Assembly: GCA_006176705.1 (NCBI GenBank)
Contig: QRFJ01000368.1
Location: forward strand, 424,501-488,500
Direction: 5' to 3'
DNA: 64,000 nucleotides
DNA from: Cocos nucifera
Lineage: Eukaryota; Streptophyta; Magnoliopsida; Arecales; Arecaceae
Part shown: positions 34,422 through 46,132 of the stretch, in pieces
How positions within the stretch are numbered: position 1 is the first letter of the stretch
How the letters are laid out: every line of letters starts with the position of its first letter
Translations under genes and position numbers: made by a program
The notes under the pieces: generated by a model
What the model was told of the DNA's origin: nothing
Database searches by the model: none
The model's input: only the letters and a program-made list of their open reading frames with translations

Positions 34422-35518
34422 GGCATAAAAATTAAATTTTTTTCATTTCTTTGATTTTTATTGTCTACTAATTATTTTTCTTGTTTATTTTGCAGAAAAA
34501 AGAGAAAAGAACAAAGAAGATTAGGGCACGAACAAAACTTTCAATCCTATTTGGTGAGATCATTCCTAAACCCTAAATCTCTTTCCTTATTTTTAATATT
34601 TACTTTAGTTTTTTAATTAATTAAAAATTACTTACTTAAATCTAATTAAAAATCTCATCACAAGATTAGAAATTCTAATTATTTAGAGCATCCATCATAT
34701 CAATTTTAATTTATTTTATTTTATTTTATTTTATTTTTTTTCTTTTGGTAATTGTTGGAGGCAAGGTAAGCCTTTTAGAATTTAATTAGTTGCATGCATC
34801 TAGTTTAAATTGCATAGAACCTCTTTCTTGAAAATCTGAATATGCATATCATATTAAATTAATTTAAGGGTACAACCCATTAAACAAGATAAGGTGGGGA
34901 TTTAATCACCCTTCCTTAGCCCACAAACAACCAACCCTCATATTGCATTAACCCAAACCTTAACTCTTAAAATCAATTAGACATCGACCCTTAAGGATAT
35001 TCGAGCTCAATAGAATAAGAAAATCTTAGAGTTGAAATGGGTTAGGATTAATCAATTTAATTGGTGTCTAGGAAAGTGGTTCAGGGATGACTAGGCCCTA
35101 AGGAAGGTGGTTACTTACTTGATTCCGTTCGCTTACTTGGTCAAGCACAATTGGTGTCTAAGACAAGCAACAGAGGGACTCCCATCGACCTTATACTTAC
35201 CTGGCCAGTTGATTGGCTGATCCTACACTTGGAGTGCTTGAAGGCTGACTTGGAACAGTTAGGAGCTGTCTAGGTCTAGGCTAATCTTAGGTTAAGACTA
35301 ATTTATTTGAAATTTATTTGAAAATAAAAATTTTTACTTTAGATATTTTCAATCTCTATTGCCCTGACATAAGGTTGCCCTAGCATAAGGGAAAGTTATG
35401 TTGCATGGTTGTCCTAGGGTATGAAAAGGGTGAATTAACTTAGAACTAAAAAAAAAGAGAGTTTAAAAAATATATATATATGAAATTTAAAAAAAGATTA
35501 AGGATATTGAGAATATAG
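34422..35518 (+). other. untranslated leader of Athila element 1
   Basis: This 1.1 kb AT-rich leader has no open frame. The 34850-35420 part is shared with 57870-58400 of the other Athila element (ACAACCCATTAAACAAGATAA, TTGGTGTCTAGG and TCTAGGTCTAGG blocks), so it is a conserved leader of the family. Confidence 0.7.
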
Positions 35519-36980
35519 TGAATTTTCCAACACCCATTTGGAGAAGGATATCAGGTCGACTACTCAAAATGGATTTAGTTCCTGTTTCAGATCCTACAAC
35601 CTCAACATCCATAATGGATTTAGCAAATCAGCCTCAGCCTAAAATCCTTAAGGACTTATGTTATCTAATTGGTTCCATCCAACCCTTTTGTATCAGGTTA
35701 CCCCAACCCATAGCAAACAACTTTGAAATTAAACCTCAAATCATTAACATGCTTCCAAAATTCACGGAAATAGAGGATGCATATATATTCATTAGGAAAT
35801 TTGAAGAGATTTGTGCAACCATGAAACTACAATAATTGTCAGAGGACAAAATCAAATTGAGATTAATCAATTTTGCCCTTAAGGATAATGCCAAAAGGTG
35901 GCTTTATAGTCTTCCAAATCAATCTATCATGACTTGAGAGGGCTTTGTGAGAATATTCTTAAAAAAAAAAAATTTCATCATAAAATAGCTAGAATTAAAA
36001 ATAAAATAAATCAATTCTATCAATTAGCTAGTGAATCATTTTGGAAATACTTCAATCGATTCAAGAATCTCTTGACCCAATGCCCACACCATGGAATAGA
36101 AACTTAGAGGCTATACCAAATAATTTATGAAGGGTTAGATTCAAATTCTCGAACAATACTATAATCCATGTGCCAGGGATAATTTATGTACAAAGAACCA
36201 AATGAAGCCTGGCAATTTTTAGAAGATCTAGCCGAAAAAAATTTATAATAGAAAAGAACTAGGAAACCAGAAAAATCTACACCTTCAAGAGGTGGAATAT
36301 ACCAAATTCAAACCTTCCTAGCTACAGAAGCCAAAATTGCAACTTTGACACGTAGGCTAGAGGCCTTAGAACTTCAGAGACCAGCTAGTATGAATCAAGT
36401 ATCTGCACCCATGTGCAATAGATGTAATGCACCATACCATGTCCTTAAGGAATGTCTCCTCATTTTGAACCAATCAGATAATGGATGTGCACAAGTGAAT
36501 GCCACATATCAGAGACCATTGAACAATCCCTATGCACCCACCTATAACCCAGGTTGGAGGAATCATCCAAATTTTTCATGATCACAAAATCCAAATGTAG
36601 GTGGTCCAAGTTTCAATCAATAGAACCCAAGGCCTAATCCTGTGATAAACACCCTACCACCACCAGGCTTTAATATTAATGAAAAGAAATTTTTCTCTTT
36701 AGAGAAAAGCCTGGAAGCCCTAGCCAAATCTAATACTGACACCAATACCATCTTAAGCAATTTCATGCAGACCACAGACCAAATTCTGAATTCAAATTCT
36801 CAGGCCATAGCCCGCTTAGAAATGTAAGTGAGTCAGCTAGTATCTACCATAAGTGAACATGAATAAGATAAGCTACCTAGCCAACCTGAGCCCAACCCAA
36901 GAAATCAAAATGGTAGACCATCCCAAGAAAATTAGGTTAATCAAGTTAATGCTATTCATTCCTTGAGATCAGAAAAATAA
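35519..36980 (+). pseudogene. Athila element 1 gag
   Basis: The frame is open from MNFPTPIWRR at 35518 for 105 codons: QPIANNFEIKPQIINMLP, then a TEIEDAYIFIRKFEEIC block typical of Athila gag. LRLINFALKDNAKRWLYSLP follows after the stop at 35833. A frameshifted stretch leads to MTRRLEALELQRP at 36345 and an intact zinc knuckle, CNRCNAPYHVLKECL. The C-terminal part contains YQRPLNNPYAPTYNPGWRNH and a coiled-coil-like region (LEKSLEALAKSNTDTNT). Gag forms the particle and packages RNA. Stops fall at 35833, 35936, 36579, 36621, 36825 and 36864. Those that can be judged are one transition from Gln or Trp. Confidence 0.87.
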
Positions 36981-37770
36981 GTGGATAATAAGATAAATAC
37001 ACCTGACACTAGAGAAGACTCAAGTGCTGAGTCTTTTGAGCCACCTAATGAACAATCTACCTTACAAACTCAAGCTCCTGAAACTAATAGTGCACCAGAC
37101 CAGATGACCACAATCTCTAGAGCTCCTTTTTCGAATCGATTAAGGTCTAATAAACAATCGAAACATTTAGACAAAATGTTAGAGATATTTAAGCAAGTTC
37201 AAGTAAATATTTTTCTACTAGACATGATCCAACAAGTTTCGACTTATGCCAAATTCTTAAAAGATCTTTGCACCAAGAAAAAGATGACTAACATACCAAA
37301 GAGAGCTTTCTTAGCAGTAGGTGTGAGCTCATATTTGTTAAGTCATATGCCTATAAAGTATAAGGACCCAGGTTCTCCAATAATTTCATGTGTCATAGGA
37401 GAAACCCACATTGAGAAGGCATTACTTGATTTAGGGGCTAGTGTAAATATTTTGCCCTATTTAGTTTATAAGCAATTAGGATTGAAAAAGCTTCAGCCAA
37501 CAGGGATCACATTACAATTAGCGGACCGATCTTTTAGAATCCCCAAGAGAATGGTAGAAGATGTTTTGATTTGTTGTCATTTTGGAGACTGAGCCAATAT
37601 CAAATCCTAAGGATCAAATCCCAGTGATTTTAGGAAGACCATTCCTAGCTACTGCTAATGCTGAAATCAATTATCGAAATAGACTTATGAAACTGTCTTT
37701 TGGAAACATGACTATCGAGCTGAATATTTTCAATTTAGAATAGAATCTGCTAAGCATGCTAATGTAAGTA
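36981..37770 (+). pseudogene. Athila element 1 gag end and aspartic protease
   Basis: A 203-codon frame links the end of gag (APFSNRLRSNKQSKHLDKML, then LKDLCTKKKMTNIPKRAFLA) to the protease. The active site reads LLDLGASVNILPYLVYKQLGL: Asp-Leu-Gly-Ala in place of the usual Asp-Ser/Thr-Gly, which is the normal Athila form and not damage. It would cut the polyprotein. LADRSFRIPKRMVEDVLI follows. After a stop or frameshift at 37590, IPVILGRPFLATANAEINYRN and LSFGNMTIELNIFN complete the domain. Confidence 0.87.
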
Positions 37771-37931
37771 TAGTCCAACATGAAATTTATGAATCCATAG
37801 ACATTAGCGATGAGGAAGTCGATCTTGAATTTAGTATCTAGCCAACCCATGAATGTCAGAACCTAAATAAAATACATGAAGATAATAAAAATGATCAGAG
37901 ATGGGAGTCTTCCACTGAACCATCCATAGAA

Positions 37932-39060
37932 ATGACTAAACCATCACCCGAGTCATTAAAAGAAAAGGCACCTAAAATAGAGTTGAAACCTCTCCCTGAA
38001 CATGTCAAATATGTATATTTAGGTCCAAAGAAAACCTTGCCTGTAATTATTGCATTAGACCTAAATTCTAATCAAGAAGAGGAATTATTAACAATCTTAA
38101 GAGAAAATCGAGAAGCAATAAGCTGGACCATGGCAGACATTAAAGAAATAAGCCCTTCCATAGTTCAACATAGGATACACCTAGAGGAAGAGGCTAAACC
38201 AACTCGAGATGCCCAAAGAAGACTGAACCCAGCCATGAAGGATGTAGTCAAAAAGAAAATTTTGAAGTTGTTGGATAATGAAATTATTTATCCCATATCT
38301 GATAGTTCATGGGTAAGCCCTGTACAAGTGGTACCTAAGAAATCTGGGGTAACGGTAGTCTAGAATGATGCTAATGAACTTATCCCAACTAGGACCCAAA
38401 CGGGGTGGAGGTTCTGTATAGATTATAGAAAATTAAATATAACTACAAAAAAACATCACTTTCCTTTGCCATTTATTGATCAAATGTTGAAAAAATTAGC
38501 TAGACACGAATTTTATTATTTTCTAGATGGATACTCTGATTATAATCAGATCCCCATAGTCCCTGAAGATCAAAAAAAGACCACATTCACCTGTCCATTC
38601 GGAACCTTTGCTTATAGGCATATGCCCTTTGGACTATGTAATGCTCCAGCAACCTTCCAAAGATGTATGATCAGCATATTTTCCGATATGATTGAATGAT
38701 TTCTAGAAATTTTTATGGATGACTTTTCTATCTTTGGACCTAGCTTCTCTGAATGCTTAAACCATCTAAGACTTGTTCTAGGAAGATGTAAGAAGAAGCA
38801 TTTGGTTCTTAATTGAAAAAAATGTTAATTCATGGTTAGAGAAGGTATAGTCCTTGGCCATATAATTTCAAAAAAAGGAATAGAAGTTGACAAGGCCAAA
38901 GTTGACCTGATTGCAAGTCTTTCACCATCCAAGACTGTTAAAGAAATTCGTTCATTCTTAGGACATGCTGGATTTTATAGAAGGTTCATACCCGATTTTA
39001 GCAAAGTGGCTCATTCTTTGACGAACTTGTTAGCAAAAGAAGCAAAATCTGAGTTTACTT
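37932..39060 (+). pseudogene. Athila element 1 reverse transcriptase
   Basis: ELKPLPEHVKYVYLGPKKTLPV and QHRIHLEEEAKPTRDAQRR lead into the RT domain: DNEIIYPISDSSWVSPVQVVP, a stop at 38361 where relatives have Gln, then GWRFCIDYRKLN, FYYFLDGYSDYNQIPI, TCPFGTFAYRHMPFGLCNAPA, and the catalytic FMDD at 38712-38723. Connection blocks are VLGHIISKKGIEVDKAKVDL and RSFLGHAGFYRRFIPDF. Stops remain at 38361, 38697, 38814 and 38826. The active-site Asp pair is intact. The arrangement matches Athila RT; the protein cannot be made as it stands. Confidence 0.92.
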
Positions 39061-39510
39061 CTAAGTGCCTTGAGTCTTTTGAATTCCTTAAAAAGGCACT
39101 CATTTCAGCCCCCATCATTCATCCACCTATCCGGACCGAACCTTTTGAGCTCATATGCGATGCATCTAATCATGCTGTAGGTGCAGTCTTAGGTCAAAAA
39201 ATCAACAAGCTATTGAGGGTTATTTATTATGCAAGTAAAACATTAAATGATGTGCAGCTTAATTACACCACCATGGAGAAGGAATTCTTAGCTATTATCT
39301 TTGTCCTAGAAAAATTCAGATCCTATTTGATTGGATCTCATGTTATTATCTATACTGATCACTCAGCCATTAGACATCTCCTAGCAAAGAAAGATGCTAA
39401 GGCACAATTAATCCGATGGATCTTGCTCCTTCAAGAATTTGATCTAGAAATTAAAGATAAGAAAGGGAAAGAGAATGCAGTTGCTGATCATTTATCCCGA
39501 ATCATAGTTC
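39061..39510 (+). pseudogene. Athila element 1 RNase H
   Basis: Part of a 290-codon open stretch (38832-39704). All four catalytic acidic residues are present: the Asp of LICDASNHAVGAVLG, the Glu of MEKEFLAIIF, the Asp of IYTDHSAIRHL and the last Asp of AVADHLSRI. The domain degrades RNA in the RNA:DNA hybrid during copying. This is the best preserved enzyme domain of the window. It is fused to the RT connection upstream and to the integrase linker downstream. Confidence 0.92.
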
Positions 39511-40876
39511 CGCCATCTAACGAACCACCTATCAATGAGTATTTTTCAGATGAACAACTCATGTCAGTGTCCATTGAACCTTGGTATGCAGATATTGTGA
39601 ATTATTTAGCCATTGGTAAAGTGCCTTCTCATTGGACTAGTCAGGATAAACATAAATTCTTTTTCCAAGTAAAGTATTTCATTTGGGATGATATATCTGT
39701 TTAAACAGTATCCTAATCAGATCATTAGGAGGTGTGTCTCTGATAATGAGGTTAAAAGTATTCTGTCATTTTGTCATGACCAAGCATGTGGTGGTCATTT
39801 CGCATCCAAGAAGACTGCTACCAAAGTACTTCAATGTAGATTTTATTGGCCTAATTTATTTAAGGATGCACATGTGTACTGTAAAAGTTGTGATCGATGC
39901 TAACAAATGGGTCGGATTACAAAGAAAGATATGATGCCACTTAATCCAATCTTGGTAGTTGAAATTTTTGATATCTGGGGAATTGATTTTATGGGACCAT
40001 TTCCGAATTCCTTCAAAAATGAGTATATCTTAGTGGCTATTGATTATGTTTTCAAGTGGATAGAAGCTATTCCATGTAAATCCAATGATAGCAAAGTGGT
40101 TATTAAATTTCTTAAGGAAAATATTCTCTCTCGCTTTAGTACTCCTAGAGCAATCATTAGTGATCAGAGAACACATTTTTGCAATCGACCCTTTACCGCA
40201 TTAATGAAGAAATATAATGTTACCCATAAATTAGCCACACCATATCATCCTCAGACTAGTGGGCAAGTTGAAGTATCAAATAGACAAATCAAACAAATCT
40301 TGAAGAAAACGGTTAATGCCAATAAAAAGGATTGGCCTATAAAATTAGTTGATGCACTTTAGGCCTACCGTACTGCCTATAAGACCAACCTAGGAATGTC
40401 TTCCTATAGGATTGTGTTTGGAAAACCATGTTACTTGCCTGTTGAGTTAGAACATAAAGCCATGTGGGCAATAAAAAAATTAAATATGGACCTATACATA
40501 GCCGAAAACCATAGGAAGCTTTAAATCAATGAATTAGAAGAATTGAGAAATGAAGCTTACGAGAATGCCAAGGTATACAAGGAACGAATGAAAGTATTTC
40601 ATGATCAAGCAATTCATAGAAAATCTTTCAATCCTGGACAAAAAGTTCTTTTGTATAATTCAAGGTTACATCTTTTTCCTGGAAAGCTTAGGTCTAGATG
40701 GACAGGACCTTTCTTTGTTAAAAAAAGTTTTTCCATATGGAGCTATAGAAATTGAAAACCCAAGCAATGGTGTTGTTTCTAAAGTTAATGGTCAACGATT
40801 AAAACCATTCTTAGAATTATCCACAGAATCTATGGAGGAAGCCATGGTTCTTTATGAACTATCATATCTCAGTTAG
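39511..40876 (+). pseudogene. Athila element 1 integrase
   Basis: The linker (EYFSDEQLMSVS, PSHWTSQDKHKFFFQVKYF) is followed by the zinc-binding HHCC region, FCHDQACGGHF to CKSCDRC (39770-39900). The core carries D at 39985 (GIDFMGPF), D at 40162 (IISDQRTHF) and E at 40270 (GQVEVSN). The spacing is D-x58-D-x35-E, with all three catalytic residues intact. The GPY/F-like tail (SRWTGPFFV, VSKVNGQRLKPFLE) ends at 40876. Stops or shifts occur at 39702, 39901, 40360, 40522 and 40753. No chromodomain is present, as expected for Athila. Confidence 0.92.
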
Positions 40877-41146
40877 TCTGTTATCACTGTTTAGTCTGGC
40901 TGAAGACTTTAAACTTAAAGCTTGTTGAAAGGCAACCCAAAATTTTTTGAATCTAATTTATTTTTTTTAGTTTATTTTTTTTTAAGCTAAGCTGGAGAAG
41001 GATCAAAAGCTTCAAGACCGATGTTAAATGAATAAACATAATTTACACCCTTTTATTTGCTCTCCCTCCCCATTGAGGACAATGTTAATTAAAGTTAGGT
41101 GGTAAGAAAAAAAAATTAAAATATATATATATAAATAAAATAAAAA

Positions 41147-41178
<32 letters not shown>

Positions 41179-42001
41179 AAATCAAATTTTAAAATTATTT
41201 TAAAATTTTATTTTGATAAATCATATTTTAGGAAAGAGAATCTTAAGCAAAATAAATTAGGAAAAGTAGTAAAGTTAGAAAGTATTAACTAATAATAGTA
41301 GCGAGTTAAGAAGCAGATTACTTGGTCAGACCATTAGCAGCCTACTTAGATCATTTAAAGGCTAACAGCACTTCTAATTGCACATGCACACTAATGAAGC
41401 ATAGTAGGTGTTGATTATAAGGATAATTGAGGATTTAATTATCACTAAAAATTGATTATTTATATATAATTCAATTAAAAAAATTTGAATTTAAGAAAAG
41501 AGCTACCTGCTTAAATAAAAAGTGTACAAAATATAGAGTATATGTGGATTGCCCTAAACTAGAACTCTGTCAAGTGTAGAAGTTCACATCAAACGGTGAA
41601 GGAAAGGCCAGGATGCTCAGCACAATTTTCAAAAAAAAAAAAAAAAAAAGCAGTGTGAAAGCTACCTTAATTCATGCACTTAACTTGGGAGTATATAGAA
41701 AACTAACCAAAATAGGTGATAAAAAGAAGATTCGTTTATCCTTTGAATCAACACCCAAATGCTAAGTTAGTATTCACAAAACCAAGTGCTAAAAATCTTT
41801 AGATGAACTCTAAGAAAATTTTTGATTAATCTGCCATGAAATTTACTTCTAAAACTCAATACTTAGTTAGTGATACTATCTAAACTTTTGATCTTAAATC
41901 CTAAATTTATTCTTATGAAGGAGGATCTTAACGAAATATGGTAATTGATCTAAATTAAATTCTTTGTTTACTCAAGGACGAGCAAAGCTTAAATTGGAGG
42001 G
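40877..42001 (+). other. 3' untranslated region of Athila element 1
   Basis: This 1.1 kb stretch has no env-like open frame. It holds the CATTGAGGACAATGTTAATT signature found after pol in Athila elements (41072), a (TA)n run at 41118-41181, an A run at 41630-41649, and the polypurine tract AAATTGGAGGG at 41991-42001 just before the 3' LTR. Confidence 0.8.
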
Positions 42002-43594
42002 TGTGATAAGCATCATAAATTCATCAATAAAAGTATTAATTTATTAATTAATTTATATTAATTTTTAAAAATTAATGATCAATTTATATTTAATTTTTTA
42101 AAAAAATTTATATTTTTATTAATTAAAAAATTAATTAAAAAATAATAAAATTTAAAAATAAAATTTTATAATCAATAGAAATAGCTTATTTTCTTAATCA
42201 TAATGAAATAAGTTTCGAGCAAAATGAAGCTAAAATGGAAAAGATATGAATTACTAAAGAAATAAAATAAAAATTAAATTAAAAAAAGAGAAGAAAACGG
42301 CTCAGCCGGCTCTGCAAGCCAAGCCACCAAGCCAAGCTAAGCTATCAAAGCTGACTCAACCGCAGAAGCTACTAGCCGGTCCACGATCAAAGCATGAACC
42401 GCCAGCTCAGCAGAAACCGACGAATCAAGGCAGGACACGTGGTGGACCTAGACTCTTAAAGGGTCTACAGAAATTTATCGTGGCTCATAGGGTATTTTGA
42501 TCTTTTCACTCAGCGACAAGAGCGCTGATTGGTTGCGATATGCGGTGTGGCCGATCCACGCAGTTCATGAGAACAGTAATTGTGCGATCGAACGACTGCG
42601 GTTGATTGCGGTCAAGATCGAACGATGGTGGTTAATTTCGAATTTGATTCAAATTCTATCAGCGATCTGGCACGATCCAATGACCAGAAAATCAACTGAT
42701 GAAGATCCAATGATCCAAAATGCTGTCAGTGGTGATCAGGACTCTCGATGTGTGATTTGCGACCGGATTTCCTCCATCAACGTGCGATCAGACGGTCAAA
42801 ATTTAATCCAACTTGATCTGGGCCGATACGCATTCAATTTTGATGATTTTTGGACCGTTGGATTTCTATTGAATGGCTAGATTTTACTAGATTTACCAGA
42901 TTCATATCAGAGCTATTTTAATCAAAATTTTACTCAAATTTTTTTATATTTTGATGATTACAAAGGCTATTACTCCCACATTACCTCCAAAAAAAAAATA
43001 TCCAACCCTCCTAGCTCTATAAAAAGGATCCCAGGCCTCTAGAAATCATAGATATGGTGAGAGGGAAGTCAAGCTCAGGGTTGAAGGTAACTCCAAAGCT
43101 ACGGTACTAAGAAGAAGAGCTAGTCTTCTATGCCATCTCCACGCTTATGCTGATCTACGATCTCCTTCTAATTTTCTTTTCTCTTTTCTTTTCTTTAATT
43201 TCTTGTATTTAAATTCTACATTTGAGTTTTAATTTTAATAACGAAAGCTTTATTGCTTTTTTCAATTCTAGCTCTTTAAATTAATTATTCTTATTACTTT
43301 TTAATTGTAAGTAGCCGTTAAGATCTAAATAATAGATCTTAGTTCTAAGCTTATTTTTGCATAATTTAAATTCTATTTTTATTTATAAATCTATTTTCCA
43401 CTTTAATTTTTTTTTCAAAAATTCTTCTTTTCTTTTTTATAAGAATAAAATTAAAGATTTTAGAATTAAATCTTTGCCTCTCTGTGGATTCGATCCGACT
43501 CACTGCTCTCTTCATAATTTTTAATTTAAAAAAAAAAGAGTCAGATTTAAACTGATGAACATGGTGTCTTTACGACAACATCGCATTCCTATCA
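42002..43594 (+). repeat. 3' LTR of Athila element 1
   Basis: It starts TGTGATAAGCATCAT right after the polypurine tract and ends TCCTATCA. GC-rich GGCTCAGCCGGCTCTGCAAG and GCCAGCTCAGCAGAAAC blocks lie upstream of the TATA box at 43018. Confidence 0.93.
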
Positions 43595-43599
43595 AGCAC

Positions 43600-44110
43600 A
43601 CTAATATTATCATCATTTAGGAATAAAATTAGTACAGATAATATTCATCTGGATTTATTTTTATATCCAAATCATTCTAAATATGGATAAAAATTTAAAA
43701 ATCTAATTAATATCTATATCTATATTTATATTCATCAAAGAAAAATGGATATGGATATGAATAAACAACTATTTAATCCATATCCAAATATCTAAATCTA
43801 CCTATAACCATATATAATTTTATATAGTATTTATTAATTTTTTAAAAAAATATATAATCATACTATTAACTTGATTTATAATTATTTATTTAGTAATATC
43901 TTTAATTCTATAGTCACGAAGTTTAATTATCTAACTTATATCTATAATTATATTCATACTTCTAGCATCTGAATTGTATCATATTTATTTAAATAAATAT
44001 GAATATAAAGTTTTACATTTGAATAATATCCGTATTTATATTTATATTATTAAATAAAATAAATATGGATATGGATATACCGGTATCCAATCCGGTTTCA
44101 ATCATACCAT
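43600..44110. repeat. degenerate ATCCATATCCAAATATC repeat region
   Basis: Many copies in both orientations of words like GGATATGGATATGAATA and ATCCATATCCAAATATC, without a strict period and without coding sequence. Composition and style resemble 19540-20210 though the words differ. Confidence 0.45.
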
Positions 44111-45279
44111 CATTATCAATAGCCAAAATAAATAGATGTTGTATGATAGGGCCATACATATAAACCTTTTCTCAAATGATAGAACAATGACAGGATCTAT
44201 AATAAGCACAGCAAGAATCAGAAAAACTTATATTTAGTAGCCTCTAATTTAGCCCACAATAAATCTGGATGCAACAGCATTGAGCTACCATCTTAGCAAA
44301 TGAAGCCTTCTACCAAAGGAATAGAGATAGAGATCCCCCGTGGGATAGACCAACAAAACCGAATTATAGGATAATAAATGTAAGCATCAGCCGTTAGATT
44401 AATGTCAATGCAACACTTTGACATTGACAATGTATCAATCAAATATCTTGTTTTGGATTGGCTAAGGTTTCAAATATGTCTCCAATAATATTAAAAATAT
44501 TGACTTCACCATGATATCAATGTAAGAATTTAAAAAAAACCATCTTTTCAAAAAAAATTCGAACAACTTCATCAAAAATATTAATAAACATTCTTTAAGA
44601 TGATGACCTTATACCTTCTCTCATCGACGTCAGTTTCCTATTTAGAATATCTTTTAATTCTTTTTATAAAAAAGTTCACTCTCTATTTTTTATTTTTCCA
44701 TATTTTTATCCTGTTTGTCTCCACTCTTCTTCTCAGCATGCTTGTTCCACAAAATATATAGGGTATGATTTTTTTTTTCTTTTTTTTTTTCAAAGTATTT
44801 TTTTGGAATGCAATATAGAAATATAATAAGTTGGGAATGCAGTACAATTTTCCATTTTCTTCAAAAAGTACGTTTAATTTTAGTCATTAATTATCTGAGG
44901 TCATAATAGAAAATTCAGGTTAGTGATATCGGACTTGAAATATCCTCTCAACTCCAAACTACCCTACAATCCTATCACCCATTTTTCTCATTGACTTCTC
45001 CCATCCTGGAAAATCCCCGTCCGCCACCCACAGCCCTTGACTCATTGGCCCTGATCCCTTCCCCTCTCAAGTCCTTTTGCTCCCTCTCTCTCATTTCGAA
45101 CTACTATCATCCCTAGTTAGGAAGCCCTCTAGAAAATCCTTTAAAGAATAACACTCCAAAAGCTAAAGAACAACTCTTATTAGACTACAGAAAAGTGGAG
45201 ACATAGACGATACTAAACGGCGCTCCATAGAAAACCAAAAAGAGTACATACATACTAGTAAGCCAAACGATTTTCGATT
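44111..45279. other. low-copy region, no gene recognised
   Basis: AT-rich, with a T run at 44770-44790. No domain or element end is recognised. Confidence 0.35.
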
Positions 45280-45391
45280 TACTACTTTCAATATTTTGCA
45301 ATATAGCCTTGTGTTAACATCCATTATATATATATATATATATATAATGGATGTTAACACAAGGCTATATTGCAAAATATTGAAAGTAGTA
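45280..45391. repeat. perfect 112 bp palindrome, 56 bp arms
   Basis: The left arm from TACTACTTTCAATATTTTGC to the (TA)n centre is repeated without a single mismatch as reverse complement on the right, ending GAAAGTAGTA at 45391. The centre of symmetry is between 45335 and 45336. Symmetry stops sharply at both edges. It could be a very young hairpin MITE, a small-RNA hairpin, or a replication or assembly artefact. Confidence 0.95.
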
Positions 45392-45554
45392 TATCCAAAA
45401 AATAAAATCTAAAAAAATTATGAATTAACACACTTATTTTTTTCAGAAATAAGAAATTAGACAAGAAATCTTAGATCTAAGAGCTAGTGAATTTCATGAT
45501 GGCCTTGGTGACCTAAGAGATGGCATGCCTGACCAGTTCATTGGGGATGATGAT

Positions 45555-45935
45555 ACATTATAAGAATCTAGACTATTAGCGATGGCTAACTACCGTCATT
45601 AATAGTCCATCCGCTATCGCTAATAAGACTATTAGTGATGGCTTTAGAGATAGAATAATTCTATCGTTAATTATTTTTTAATATTTAAATTAATTTTTTT
45701 AAAAAAATTTAAAAAATATTATGATATTTTTGTGGCTAATACCATCGCTAATAATTATTAGCGATCAAAATTGTCATCGCTAATGTTGTCTCTAATTTTT
45801 TTTAAATTTTTAGATGAAATAAAAAAATTATTTTAAAAAATATTAGCAAAGGTAATTTGGTCTCTAATGCTATCGCTAATAGATATTAGTGACGGCACTA
45901 GCCGTCGGTAATATCGATGCTAATAGTTAATTTTA
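45555..45935. repeat. terminus and subterminal repeats of CACTA B
   Basis: Repeated units in both directions of TATTAGCGATGGC/GCTATCGCTAATA, including AGTGACGGCACTAGCCGTCGG at 45889. They differ from the subterminal motifs of the other two CACTA elements, so each element was recognised separately. Confidence 0.78.
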
Positions 45936-46132
45936 TTTTTTTTAAAAAAATAGTGATAATATTTTTTAAACCTATTTTAATTAATCATAATAAATTTTAT
46001 TCCTAATATCTATTATAATTAAAAATCAAAGATAATATGACCATCAAAAATTAAAAACTAATTATATTATATTAAATATAAATTATATAATTTTTTTAAG
46101 CAGTATCAAAAAATATAATATATCAAAAAAAA
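45936..46132. other. AT-rich spacer of CACTA B
   Basis: AT-rich DNA between the subterminal repeats and the 3' end of the gene; no signal seen. Confidence 0.35.

Larger units (their letters stand above)
32830..43594 (+). mobile_element. Athila-type Ty3/gypsy retrotransposon, nearly full length
   Basis: LTRs of 1569 bp (32830-34398) and 1593 bp (42002-43594) flank a 7.6 kb interior with a tRNA-Asp-type primer site, gag, DLGA-type protease, FMDD-type RT, RNase H and integrase. The target duplication is AGCAC (32825-32829 and 43595-43599). There is no env-like frame between pol and the 3' LTR, unlike full Athila elements. It is the least decayed element in the window, with RNase H and integrase catalytic residues intact, but it has about a dozen stops. 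Confidence 0.93.

Noticed and set aside
40877..42001. env-like gene of the Athila element
   Set aside because: No open frame of useful length and no membrane or signal segment; the stretch is AT-rich untranslated DNA.
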